From assembly GCA_030668565.1 (NCBI GenBank), contig DAOVFD010000012.1, forward strand, positions 1 to 14,177: a stretch of DNA of 14,177 bases, given 5' to 3'. The translations under genes were made by a program, and so were the position numbers. Shown piece by piece: positions 1 through 6,449 of the stretch (the stretch's first letter is position 1; each line of letters starts with the position of its first letter). Under the pieces are notes generated by a model. That model was not told the origin of the DNA and ran no database searches. It saw only the letters and a program-made list of their open reading frames with translations. Origin of the DNA: Microcaldota archaeon (lineage in GTDB: Archaea; Micrarchaeota; Micrarchaeia; Anstonellales; Bilamarchaeaceae).

Positions 1-761
1 GAACCGCCTTTCGTATGGTGGTCTATCCCTGCTCCCTCTATGCTACTTTTGAAAAGCTGCTTCCAAGATGGCCAGTGCAGCCTCCAGGTAAGCTTGTATT
101 TGTGGTCGCTTATTTTTCCTTTCCCCCTGTAGCCGCATCCCTTCGTATATTCCACCTCTTTGTCGCATACATACTCGTAATTTTCCCCGTCCTGCGAGAC
201 TACCCTTGTTGTTGCTATCTTCCCGCATTTTTCGCAGACGGGCATAATCGGTGACCAGTCCTTCTTCTGCTGTTTTCCGCTGGTTCTCTCGACTATCTCT
301 CTCGCCTCTTTTTCATGTTTCAAAAAGAATCTTGCGTATTCATCGAATTTTCCATCTGCATAATATTCGTTTATGCGTATTACTTCTGCATCAACGTTGA
401 ATTTTTTCATCAGTGCCTTTGCTTCATCAAGGAAGTGGTCCCCGAAACTCCTGCTCTTGCCTGTCGGGTCCGGAACATTGCAAAGAGGAATCCCCAGATA
501 CGGCTCAAGTTCATCCCTGTATTTTTCCATCGCTGCTGGAACTGAGTCGAAAGCATCGAATATGTCTGCTATGAAATAAAATCCGGCTTTCCTGCCCTTC
601 CGTTCAAGCTGCCTTTTAATCATCGCAGGAAAAAGAAACTCGCACAAGGTGCCGATATGTGCAGGACCCGATGTAGTCATACCTGCCGTTATCACGTAAG
701 GCTCTTTCTTTTCTTCTATTACCCTGTCTGCCAGCCATTCTGACCAATGTTTGTGTGTCAT
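1..761 (-). CDS. lysS: Lysyl-tRNA synthetase, class I (N-terminal part, cut by window edge)
   Basis: Charges tRNA-Lys with lysine in the cytoplasm, using ATP. I translated the open minus-strand frame by hand; 253 codons are present and no stop occurs before the window edge. Residues 30-38 read TSGPAHIGT, the class I HIGH-type ATP-binding signature in the SGPxHIG form typical of class I LysRS. Four cysteines (C176, C179, C199, C209) form a probable zinc-binding insert. The segment GAGIDHHTKGG (243-253) matches the conserved substrate-pocket region. The KMSKS loop and anticodon-binding domain would lie beyond base 1. The ATG at 761 is preceded by GGAG about 8 nt upstream. Class I LysRS is the usual form in many archaea; most bacteria use class II. 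Recognition is confident; only the 3' part is missing. Confidence 0.93.
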   Translation of the reverse strand, partial: MTHKHWSEWLADRVIEEKKEPYVITAGMTTSGPAHIGTLCEFLFPAMIKRQLERKGRKAGFYFIADIFDAFDSVPAAMEKYRDELEPYLGIPLCNVPDPTGKSRSFGDHFLDEAKALMKKFNVDAEVIRINEYYADGKFDEYARFFLKHEKEAREIVERTSGKQQKKDWSPIMPVCEKCGKIATTRVVSQDGENYEYVCDKEVEYTKGCGYRGKGKISDHKYKLTWRLHWPSWKQLFKSSIEGAGIDHHTKGG

Positions 762-797
762 TTTTATCTCCACTACCAACTTTGATGCTTGCTAATT

Positions 798-807
798 CTT
801 TAAAAAG
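798..807. promoter_or_regulatory. Divergent TATA element between lysS and the DUF4870 gene
   Basis: CTTTAAAAAG is a nearly self-complementary archaeal TATA box in the 85-bp divergent spacer. Placing transcription starts about 25 bp away gives roughly 827 for the plus gene (ATG 847) and 777 for lysS (ATG 761). Both genes would then have short leaders with ribosome-binding sites: AGGAGGT at 833-839 for the plus gene and GGAG upstream of lysS. Starts are inferred, not shown. Confidence 0.55.
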
Positions 808-846
808 TTTGGCGTAGTATGCTTAGCATTCTAGGAGGTTGATATT

Positions 847-1179
847 ATGGCAGGTACAACAACAGAAGAAAAAAAGGCCCCCATAGCAACGGGGGAGAAG
901 GATACCACTTTGGCACTGGTAGCATACATTCTCTCATGGCTTAGCGGACTGATAGTATTCGTGATAGCAAAGGATAAATTTACCAAATTCCACGGGATGC
1001 AATCCCTCATTCTGGGACTGATAGGGCTCGTGATTGCAATGGTTAGCTTTGGTCTGTTATCGCCGATATCGCTTATTCTCTGGTTGTACGGTCTTTACGT
1101 GGGAATAGTTTATGCGTACAAAGGCCAGAAATACAAGATTCCGTACATAGGGGAGTATGCCGAGAAGTATTCAAGCTGA
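847..1179 (+). CDS. DUF4870/Tic20-like small membrane protein
   Basis: A 110-residue integral membrane protein of unknown biochemical role. After a polar, charged N-terminus (about 1-20), hydrophobic helices lie near residues 22-40, 53-68 and 70-90. The loop KFTKFHGMQSL (44-54) matches the characteristic K-F-H-x-x-Q-S/A motif after the first helix in DUF4870/Tic20-like proteins. The tail (KIPYIGEYAEKY) fits the 'P-x-I-G-x-x-A-E-K' ending of that family. The start is well supported: AGGAGGT lies 7 nt upstream of the ATG, the strongest Shine-Dalgarno match in the window. A T-rich tract follows the stop. The family is widespread in bacteria and archaea; I would not assign a transport function from similarity to chloroplast Tic20. 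Confidence 0.8.
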   Translation: MAGTTTEEKKAPIATGEKDTTLALVAYILSWLSGLIVFVIAKDKFTKFHGMQSLILGLIGLVIAMVSFGLLSPISLILWLYGLYVGIVYAYKGQKYKIPYIGEYAEKYSS

Positions 1180-1207
1180 ATAGCGTATGGCCAAAAAGAG
1201 GGGTAAT

Positions 1208-1232
1208 CCTTCTTTTTCTTTTTTTATTTTCC
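1208..1232 (+). terminator. T-rich tract, probable U-tract terminator
   Basis: After the stop of the DUF4870 gene there is a pyrimidine run with T5 and T7 segments and no stable hairpin. This is the usual look of an archaeal U-tract termination zone. It lies just upstream of the next gene's promoter, which supports separate transcription units. Confidence 0.45.
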
Positions 1233-1238
1233 GTCAGG

Positions 1239-1248
1239 TTTATTTTTA
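1239..1248 (+). promoter_or_regulatory. Putative TATA box of the dephospho-CoA kinase gene
   Basis: TTTATTTTTA is centred about 25 bp before the ATG at 1269. The transcript would start at or next to the start codon, consistent with leaderless translation. No good ribosome-binding site precedes the ATG. Confidence 0.4.
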
Positions 1249-1268
1249 TTCTCCTTTCTAACAGGAAT

Positions 1269-1775
1269 ATGGTGGTTCTCCCTGATAAAGTCAAAAGAAT
1301 GCTGAAAAAACCTTTGGGCAGGCTATATGCCAGCCCGTCTTTTTTAAGAAAAATAAAGAACAAACGAATAATAACCGTCGGGGACGAATCAACTCTTGTC
1401 CTGCTCAGCAAAGGGATAAAGCCGCACCTTGCTGTTTTCGATTTCAAGATAAAACGAAGGAAAATAACCAAAAAGAAAAGGAGCATCCTTCTGTCTTCTT
1501 TCAAAAATATAAGAAACTACAAGAACAGGAAGGGTACTCTCTCGGATTATCTTCTGAGGGATGCAGGGAAGCTTATCAGAGAAGGCGGGGCTATTCTTAT
1601 AGATGGGGAAGAGGATCTTACTGCACTCGCTTTCATTCTAAATGCTGGAGAAAAGAATGTAGTAGTATACGGCCAGCCTGAAAAAGGAATGGTCCTCGTC
1701 CTGCCTACAAAAAGAACAAAAAACAAAATCAGAAAGCTAGTGGGCACTCTTGGTCATAAAATAAAGCGCCATTGA
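1269..1775 (+). CDS. GTP-dependent dephospho-CoA kinase (COG1909/DUF359)
   Basis: Catalyses the last step of coenzyme A synthesis in archaea: phosphorylation of the ribose 3'-OH of dephospho-CoA with GTP. It is unrelated to bacterial CoaE. The 168-residue length is typical. Family landmarks in order: LPDKVKRMLKKPLGRLY (4-20), TVGDEST (36-42), the stretch GIKPHLAVFDFKIKR (49-63), NRKGTLSDYL (86-95), the acidic motif IDGEEDL (111-117) and VVVYGQPEKGMVLV (131-144). These are the conserved blocks of the DUF359 family, whose Thermococcus member was shown to be the GTP-dependent enzyme. The N-terminal half is unusually rich in Lys/Arg. The last 39 bp overlap the 3' end of the minus-strand gene at 1737. 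The start is the first ATG and fits a leaderless transcript. Confidence 0.88.
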   Translation: MVVLPDKVKRMLKKPLGRLYASPSFLRKIKNKRIITVGDESTLVLLSKGIKPHLAVFDFKIKRRKITKKKRSILLSSFKNIRNYKNRKGTLSDYLLRDAGKLIREGGAILIDGEEDLTALAFILNAGEKNVVVYGQPEKGMVLVLPTKRTKNKIRKLVGTLGHKIKRH

Positions 1776-1916
1776 TGCAAAGATGGTCATTACCACCCCT
1801 ACTATTATCATCGTGTCCTGGTCCAGTCCTATTATGTCATTTGCAACCCAGACTATGCCTATACCTATGGCAAGGCCGCCTATTATAGCAAATGCTTTCT
1901 TTAGGCCATCTCCCAT
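1737..1916 (-). CDS. Small two-helix membrane protein
   Basis: A 59-residue protein with two predicted transmembrane helices (about residues 8-25 and 36-54), joined by a short acidic turn (GLDQD). I recognise no family. I chose the ATG at 1916 (MGDGLKKAF): upstream extensions would run into the preceding gene and add a charged segment. It lies 10 nt after the stop of the PRC-barrel gene on the same strand, so the two are almost certainly co-transcribed. Its C-terminal 12-13 codons overlap the end of the dephospho-CoA kinase gene on the other strand. A membrane partner or anchor for the PRC-barrel protein is an inference from position only. Confidence 0.7.
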   Translation of the reverse strand: MGDGLKKAFAIIGGLAIGIGIVWVANDIIGLDQDTMIIVGVVMTIFASMALYFMTKSAH

Positions 1917-1926
1917 AATTCTGCCT

Positions 1927-2181
1927 TTACTCTGGAGGCGCGGCTCCCGGTCCTTTTGCAACAACAACTACGTCTTCCACTGATTTGACGCTTTTGTACA
2001 TTATGCTTTTCTCTCTGAGCATTTTCTTTACGTCTTCTTTGTCTCTGGGCATCGGCTCAGTCAGTATCCTGAGCACCTCTCCTGTTTCAAAATCAAGAAT
2101 AAAGTCCTGTATATTGCCCAGGAATTTTCCTGCATCCGTAAATATCTCCATTCCGTAGAGTCTTGAAAGTTTGGTCGCCAT
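1927..2181 (-). CDS. PRC-barrel domain protein (possible CdpB-like cell-division adaptor)
   Basis: An 84-residue single-domain PRC-barrel protein. Conserved features are LSRLYGMEIFTDAGKFLGNI (5-24), then a DFILDFETGEVLRIL strand pair (26-40). A variable middle (DKEDVKKMLREK) is followed by a terminal strand (VEDVVVVAK) and a Pro/Ala tail. PRC barrels occur in photosynthetic reaction-centre subunit H, RimM and many small archaeal proteins; in haloarchaea, PRC-barrel proteins (CdpB) interact with SepF at the division site. Such a role here is possible but unproven. The ATG at 2181 is preferred over the GTG at 2190 because GGTG lies 6 nt before the ATG. It is the first gene of a two-gene unit with the membrane protein at 1737-1916. 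A TATA-like TTTATAAT lies near 2218-2225. Confidence 0.82.
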   Translation of the reverse strand: MATKLSRLYGMEIFTDAGKFLGNIQDFILDFETGEVLRILTEPMPRDKEDVKKMLREKSIMYKSVKSVEDVVVVAKGPGAAPPE

Positions 2182-2212
2182 ATTAAACACCTTCAGACTC
2201 TATTCTCCGATG

Positions 2213-2226
2213 TTAATTATAAATCT
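2213..2226 (-). promoter_or_regulatory. Putative TATA box for the PRC-barrel operon
   Basis: On the minus strand this reads GATTTATAATTAAC, about 35-45 bp before the ATG at 2181. A start near 2195 would leave a leader of about 14 nt that still carries the GGTG ribosome-binding site. It sits in the 54-bp gap after the stop of the SAH hydrolase gene. Confidence 0.5.
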
Positions 2227-2235
2227 TTCTGTCTT

Positions 2236-3495
2236 TCAGGTGCCTTCCTGCCAGCTGTGAAGATATTTTTCCTGTTCCTTAGTCAATTTGTCCTTCTTTA
2301 CTCCCATGACCTCAAGCTGCAATTCGGCTATCTCATTATCAATCTCTTCAGGAAGCGTAATTACTTCAGGCTTAAGTTTGCCTTTATTTTGTACAAGATA
2401 TTCACATGCAAGAGTCTGTCCTGCAAAAGAAGTTGCCATAACCTCTGATGGATGACCCTCTGCTGCTCCGAGGTTCACAAGCCTTCCCTCAGCAGCAAGA
2501 TAAATCTTCTTTCCATCAACATCATACTCGTCAAGGAACGGCCTTATCCTCCTCTTTTTCCATTTCTCGTTCATGCCTGCTACATCAACTTCATTGTCAA
2601 AGTGTCCTGCATTTGCTAGCAGCGCACCGTCTTTCATTGTTTCAATATGTTCAGTGCTTATCACATGTTTGTCCCCGGTAACTGTAAGGAAGATATCACC
2701 GATTTTCGCAGCATCAGCAACTGTCATTACGCGATACCCGTCAAGCACTGCCTGCATTGCCCTGAACGCATCCACTTCGGTAACAATAACATTTGCACCA
2801 AATCCTTTTGCCCTGAGTGCAACTCCTTTTCCACAATCTCCATAACCGCATACAACAAAAGTCTTTCCTGCCAATAGAATATTACTCGCCCTGAGAAGTC
2901 CATCAATTGCAGACTGTCCGGTTCCATAATAGTTATCAAGCAGGTGTTTTGTCTTGTTATCATTGACAGCAATCACAGGGTATTTCAACGCCTTATCTTC
3001 CTCCATTGCATGAAGCCTTATAACTCCGGTGGTTGTTTCCTCACATCCCCCGATTATTTTCTCCAGCATATCCTTATGCTTCGTATGAATCATGGTTACA
3101 AGGTCGCATCCATCATCTATGGTTATGTCAGGTTTCTGTGCGATAACCGCTTCAATATACCTGTAATATTCTTCATTATTCTCGCCCTTATATCCATAAA
3201 CGTGAAATCCTTCTTTCGCAAGCGCTGCAGCAACATCATCCTGCGTACTCAACGGATTGCAGCTCGCTATCGCCACTTTCGCTCCACCAGCAGCAAGTGT
3301 TCTCACAAGTACTGCAGTCTCCTTCGTTACATGAAGAGCAAGCCCTATCGTAAGTCCTTTGAACGGCTTCTCCTTTTCCATCCTTTTCTTAATCGTCGCC
3401 ATTAACGGCATGTGCGCCTCAGCAAATTCGATATTCAGTTTCCCCTGTTCTGCAAGAGAAATATCTTTAACTTCGTAATTTTCTGTTTTGTCCAT
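2236..3495 (-). CDS. ahcY: S-adenosyl-L-homocysteine hydrolase
   Basis: Reversibly splits S-adenosylhomocysteine into adenosine and homocysteine, relieving product inhibition of methyltransferases. The 419-residue protein carries the catalytic/substrate residues H55 (HVTKET), D131 (DDGCDLV), E153 (EETTTGV), K183 and D187 (NDNKTKHLLDN), and H298 (NAGHFD). The NAD-binding Rossmann loop is GYGDCGKG (217-224), followed by GFGANVIVTEVD. AEGRLVNLG and GHPSEVMATSFAGQ are the late signatures. It ends at YLHSWQEGT and lacks the C-terminal GPFKPDHYRY-like arm of eukaryotic enzymes, which places it with the shorter archaeal/Thermotoga type. The ATG at 3495 is preferred over the in-frame GTG at 3507, because GGTGAT lies 4 nt before the ATG and includes part of that GTG region. 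Confidence 0.97.
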   Translation of the reverse strand: MDKTENYEVKDISLAEQGKLNIEFAEAHMPLMATIKKRMEKEKPFKGLTIGLALHVTKETAVLVRTLAAGGAKVAIASCNPLSTQDDVAAALAKEGFHVYGYKGENNEEYYRYIEAVIAQKPDITIDDGCDLVTMIHTKHKDMLEKIIGGCEETTTGVIRLHAMEEDKALKYPVIAVNDNKTKHLLDNYYGTGQSAIDGLLRASNILLAGKTFVVCGYGDCGKGVALRAKGFGANVIVTEVDAFRAMQAVLDGYRVMTVADAAKIGDIFLTVTGDKHVISTEHIETMKDGALLANAGHFDNEVDVAGMNEKWKKRRIRPFLDEYDVDGKKIYLAAEGRLVNLGAAEGHPSEVMATSFAGQTLACEYLVQNKGKLKPEVITLPEEIDNEIAELQLEVMGVKKDKLTKEQEKYLHSWQEGT

Positions 3496-3524
3496 CGAAA
3501 TCACCACAAAAAGTAATCTTATTC

Positions 3525-3538
3525 ATTTATTTTAAAAA
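3525..3538 (-). promoter_or_regulatory. TATA box of the SAH hydrolase gene
   Basis: On the minus strand this reads TTTTTAAAATAAAT, centred about 36 bp before the ATG. The expected start lies near 3505, giving a very short leader that contains the GGTGAT site at 3505-3500. Confidence 0.55.
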
Positions 3539-3589
3539 CCCAATCATATTCTCTGTTGTTAATACCTTAATTGCTTTCTGTTTTCGAAA

Positions 3590-3704
3590 ATGTTTATATC
3601 ATTGCTTTTCTTGGTGATATCAAATCGAGTCAGCTGTGGTGTCGGGGTCGGCGCGGTTTGTTCAATTAGTGCTTAGTGCTAATTCAATTTCCATTATCTT
3701 TTTT
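3590..3704 (+). other. GC-rich intergenic island: possible small RNA or tiny Cys/Gly peptide gene
   Basis: Within the ~320-bp AT-rich gap between the SAH hydrolase and proteasome genes, 3626-3660 is about 69% G+C (24 of 35). TTTATATC at 3593-3600 resembles a TATA box and would start an RNA near 3622. A tandem TTAGTGC repeat (3666-3679) forms a short hairpin (3664-3684, two G-U pairs), and T6 follows at 3699-3704, so a transcript of about 80 nt is plausible. Alternatively a frame runs from ATG 3590 (28 codons) or GTG 3614 (20 codons) to TAG 3674-3676. Its C-terminal half contains the motif CGVGVGAVC. I found no tRNA fold and no complete C/D or H/ACA box set. The two readings compete and neither is proven. 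Confidence 0.35.
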
Positions 3705-3761
3705 ACAACCGGATTCTTTTCATAATTCCCAAATTTACTGTTATCGCCAACATATCTGAAC

Positions 3762-3773
3762 CTTTAAAAATAT
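3762..3773 (+). promoter_or_regulatory. TATA box of psmB
   Basis: CTTTAAAAATAT is centred about 50 bp before the ATG at 3817. The predicted start near 3792 leaves a leader of about 25 nt containing GTGAT at 3808-3812, which pairs with the 16S tail. Confidence 0.55.
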
Positions 3774-3816
3774 TCTTATTCACAATAATTTCACTTATTC
3801 TCCTAATGTGATAACT

Positions 3817-4479
3817 ATGAATAATGAAACAAATGCTGCGGAGGCTATGAAAACAGCCATGAAAACGGGAACCACCACCGTGGGTCTTGTCTGTAAGGAT
3901 GGAGTAGTTCTTGCTTCGGACAGAAGAGCGACCATGGGTTATTTCATAGCAAGTAAGGATATCGACAAGATTTATCCTATAGCAGACAACATAGCGATGA
4001 CAATCGCAGGAAGCGTGGGTGATGCGCAGACTTTAGTGAGATGGATGAAGGCAGAACTCAAGCTTTACGAGCTTAAGCATGGAAGGAAGGCAAACGTAGG
4101 GGCCGCGGCAACGCTTCTCGCAAACATACTCTCACAGTACAAGTTTTTCCCGTTCTTCGTCCAGCTTCTCATCGGCGGAATAGACAAAAAACCAAGGATT
4201 TTCAGTGTTGACATGCTCGGAGGGGTAACAGAGGAAAAGATGACCGCGACAGGAAGCGGTTCGCCGATAGCTTACGGTGTTATGGAGGAGCTCTTCCAGG
4301 AAAACGCTTCGATTCAGGACAATCTTCTGCTTGCGGCAAAATCCGTGAGGGCTGCAATGAGGAGAGACGCCGGAAGCGGGGAAAGGATAGACCTGACAGT
4401 GGTTACCAAAAAGGGCTTCCAGAGAATAAAAAAGGAAGAAGTCCAGAAAATACTTAAACCATCAAAATCTTCAAGGTAA
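3817..4479 (+). CDS. psmB: 20S proteasome beta subunit (catalytic)
   Basis: Catalytic subunit of the archaeal 20S proteasome; an N-terminal-nucleophile threonine protease that degrades unfolded proteins inside the core chamber. From the ATG at 3817 the product is 220 residues. The 18-residue propeptide ends MKTG, and autocleavage before T19 gives a mature N-terminus TTTVG. Numbered from that threonine, the catalytic D17 (ASDRR) and K33 (DIDKIY) are in the canonical places. The later GSGS and RRDAGSGE motifs supply the conserved Ser/Asp set. The upstream GTG (3808) is in frame, but GTGAT there is better read as the ribosome-binding site. A hairpin terminator begins at the stop codon. In many archaea psmB is directly followed by the aCPSF1/FttA gene, as here. 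Confidence 0.97.
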   Translation: MNNETNAAEAMKTAMKTGTTTVGLVCKDGVVLASDRRATMGYFIASKDIDKIYPIADNIAMTIAGSVGDAQTLVRWMKAELKLYELKHGRKANVGAAATLLANILSQYKFFPFFVQLLIGGIDKKPRIFSVDMLGGVTEEKMTATGSGSPIAYGVMEELFQENASIQDNLLLAAKSVRAAMRRDAGSGERIDLTVVTKKGFQRIKKEEVQKILKPSKSSR

Positions 4480-4506
4480 GCGGCTTTCTCATTTTGCCGC
4501 TTTTTT
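4478..4506 (+). terminator. Intrinsic-type terminator after psmB
   Basis: A 7-bp perfect stem (AAGCGGC at 4478-4484 with GCCGCTT at 4496-4502) and an 11-nt loop run straight into T6 (4501-4506). The stem includes the last two bases of the TAA stop codon. It looks like a bacterial Rho-independent terminator. Function in this archaeon is inferred from structure. Confidence 0.75.
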
Positions 4507-4509
4507 ATG

Positions 4510-4519
4510 CTTTTTAAAT
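4510..4519 (+). promoter_or_regulatory. Putative TATA box of fttA
   Basis: CTTTTTAAAT follows directly after the psmB terminator and is centred about 35 bp before the TTG start. It would allow transcription separate from psmB. GAGGTG at 4539-4544 is the ribosome-binding site, 5 nt before TTG 4550. The predicted transcription start overlaps that site, so the exact start is uncertain. Confidence 0.4.
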
Positions 4520-4549
4520 CAAATAAAAAACAGAAACAGAGGTGTTTTT

Positions 4550-6445
4550 TTGCACTATAAAGACATAATCAAGAAAATCATAGAGATAATGCCAAAGAAC
4601 TGCGAGGTCACAAAGATAGAGCCGGAAGGACTTTCGATGGTCATATACATCAAGAACATAAAGGCATTCTATGAAAAAGACTCGCTGATAAAGGAGCTTG
4701 CCACCTCCATAAAGAAGAAGGTAACGATAAGGTCGGATTCCAGCGTTCTTCTTCCGATAGAGGATTCAAAGAAGGTCATAGAATCACTGGTGCCTGCGGA
4801 TGCTGGTGTAAAGAAGATAACTTTCGTTCCTGAAATGTCAGAGGTGCATATAGAATCCCTCAAATCCGGTCTTGTAATCGGAAAAGGGGGTTCTCTCCTC
4901 AAGGAGATAATGCTCAGAACCGGATGGGCACCGGTGGTTATAAGGGCGCCAACCATGCCTTCAGTTACTCTTCGGGGCGTCAGGAAGATAAACGTTGTTG
5001 GTGCTGCGGAAAGAAAGAAATTCCTGGTTGACATAGGAAAAAAGATATGCCAGCCAAGTCCGACAAGCGATTGGATAAGGATAGTCGCTCTGGGTGGTTT
5101 CAAGGAGGTCGGCCGTTCCTGCCTTCTTGTCCAGACGCAGAACAGCAAGGTACTCATAGACGTTGGTGTGAATACCTCCACTTCTGATACTTCAAAGGCA
5201 TATCCGTACCTGAACATGCTCGGCTTTTCAATGAAATCACTTGATGCAGTTGTTATAAGCCACAGCCATATGGACCACATGGGTTTCCTTCCATATCTCT
5301 TTGCGTACGATTACCAGGGTCCTGTGTACTGTACCCCACCCACAAGAGACCTGATGGTTTTACTTCAGCAGGATTACATAAACCTCTGCAAGAAGTCGTT
5401 GAACATAGAGCCGCTTTACTCCAAGAAGGACATTCAAAATGAGCTGAAACATATAATACCTGTGAATTACGGTGAAGTGGTTGACATCACTCCCGAGATA
5501 AAAATGACCCTTTACAATGCAGGGCACATTCTCGGAAGCGCATCGGTCCACCTTCACATAGGGGAAGGCGCACACAACCTCGTGTATACCGGTGACATGA
5601 AGTTCGGTTTTACAAGGCTGTTCGACCCGGCGAATACAAGATTCCCGAGAGTCGAAACCCTCCTTATAGAAAGTACTTACGGGGGGAGGAATGACATGAC
5701 GATAAACCGTTTCGATAGCGAGAAGAGACTGACTGATATAATAGAGAAGACGATTTCCAGGGGAGGAAAAGTCCTTATTCCGGTTTTTGCTGTCGGCAGG
5801 AGTCAGGAAATTATGCTTGTTCTTGAGGAATACGCAAGAAGGCACCCTGATTTCCAGGTGCCCATATACATAGACGGTATGGTGCTTGAAGCATCTGCAA
5901 TTCATACGGCGTACCCAGAATATCTGAGGGAACAGCTGCAGAGAAGAATACTCTCGGACAGGAGTCCCTTTGAAAATCCGCTGATTAAGGTAGCCAAGGG
6001 TACGGACAAAGGGGAGATAGTAAACGGCGAACCAGCGGTGATACTGGCACCTTCGGGTATGCTTGCAGGGGGACCTTCACTTGAGTATCTGAAGCTTATG
6101 GCAGACAATGAGAAAAACACCATCATATTCGTCGGTTACCAGAGTTCATTGTCCCTTGGTCACAAAATCCAGACCGGCATCAGGGAAGTTCCCCTCCTGG
6201 GGGACGATGGAAAGACAAAACTGCTTAAAATAAACATGCAGGTTGAGACTGCGGAAGGTTTTTCTGGACACAGCGACAGGGCACAGCTTATGGCATATCT
6301 CAGGAACCTCAGGCCAACACCTGAAAGAATAATCACAATGCACGGTGACATGAACAAGACAGAGGATTTTGCACGCTCGGCCGGAATGATGCTGAGGAAG
6401 GAATCACGTGCAATGGCAGACCTCGAGGCAACAAGACTCAGGTGA
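4550..6445 (+). CDS. fttA: FttA/aCPSF1: KH-domain metallo-beta-lactamase/beta-CASP ribonuclease, transcription termination factor
   Basis: Archaeal homologue of the eukaryotic cleavage factor CPSF73. It cuts nascent RNA and terminates RNA polymerase at the 3' ends of genes. The 631 residues show two N-terminal KH-like domains, with the RNA-binding GKGG loop at 111-114 (VIGKGGSLLKEI). The metallo-beta-lactamase core carries H238-S-H-x-D242-H243 (HSHMDH), NAGHILGS and YTGDMKF. The beta-CASP region has LLIESTYGG, IFVGYQSSLSLG and GFSGHSD (H574), and MHGD (H598) lies near the end. All expected zinc ligands are visible. The start is TTG, supported by GAGGTG 5 nt upstream and by alignment length: the family's N-terminus begins about here, and the next ATG would cut into the first domain. 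A winged-helix gene follows after 4 nt. Confidence 0.95.
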   Translation: MHYKDIIKKIIEIMPKNCEVTKIEPEGLSMVIYIKNIKAFYEKDSLIKELATSIKKKVTIRSDSSVLLPIEDSKKVIESLVPADAGVKKITFVPEMSEVHIESLKSGLVIGKGGSLLKEIMLRTGWAPVVIRAPTMPSVTLRGVRKINVVGAAERKKFLVDIGKKICQPSPTSDWIRIVALGGFKEVGRSCLLVQTQNSKVLIDVGVNTSTSDTSKAYPYLNMLGFSMKSLDAVVISHSHMDHMGFLPYLFAYDYQGPVYCTPPTRDLMVLLQQDYINLCKKSLNIEPLYSKKDIQNELKHIIPVNYGEVVDITPEIKMTLYNAGHILGSASVHLHIGEGAHNLVYTGDMKFGFTRLFDPANTRFPRVETLLIESTYGGRNDMTINRFDSEKRLTDIIEKTISRGGKVLIPVFAVGRSQEIMLVLEEYARRHPDFQVPIYIDGMVLEASAIHTAYPEYLREQLQRRILSDRSPFENPLIKVAKGTDKGEIVNGEPAVILAPSGMLAGGPSLEYLKLMADNEKNTIIFVGYQSSLSLGHKIQTGIREVPLLGDDGKTKLLKINMQVETAEGFSGHSDRAQLMAYLRNLRPTPERIITMHGDMNKTEDFARSAGMMLRKESRAMADLEATRLR

Positions 6446-6449
6446 AAAT

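Noticed and set aside
15..254. 79-codon plus-strand and 61-codon minus-strand frames at the left edge
   Set aside because: Both lie over lysS, whose class I synthetase frame is open through the window edge with the right motifs.
1073..1504. 143-codon minus-strand frame
   Set aside because: Antisense to the end of the DUF4870 gene and the start of the dephospho-CoA kinase gene, both with strong family matches. Its translation has no recognisable domain.
2944..3405. 153-codon plus-strand frame
   Set aside because: Antisense to S-adenosylhomocysteine hydrolase, whose motifs are complete; no independent coding evidence.
3614..3710. tRNA, C/D-box or H/ACA guide RNA in the GC-rich island
   Set aside because: No cloverleaf arms or T-loop consensus. 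The TGATA-like elements are not paired with correctly spaced CTGA boxes, and no stable stem ends 5' of the ACA at 3705-3707.
2236..3816. SAM- or SAH-sensing riboswitch upstream of the SAH hydrolase
   Set aside because: The TATA box at 3525-3538 leaves a leader of only about 10 nt, too short for a riboswitch. The GC-rich island lies upstream of that promoter.
4669..5280. 203-codon minus-strand frame
   Set aside because: Lies wholly opposite the KH and metallo-beta-lactamase regions of fttA; composition follows the codon structure of the real gene.
5360..5905. 181-codon minus-strand frame
   Set aside because: Opposite the beta-CASP part of fttA, no ribosome-binding site or family signal.
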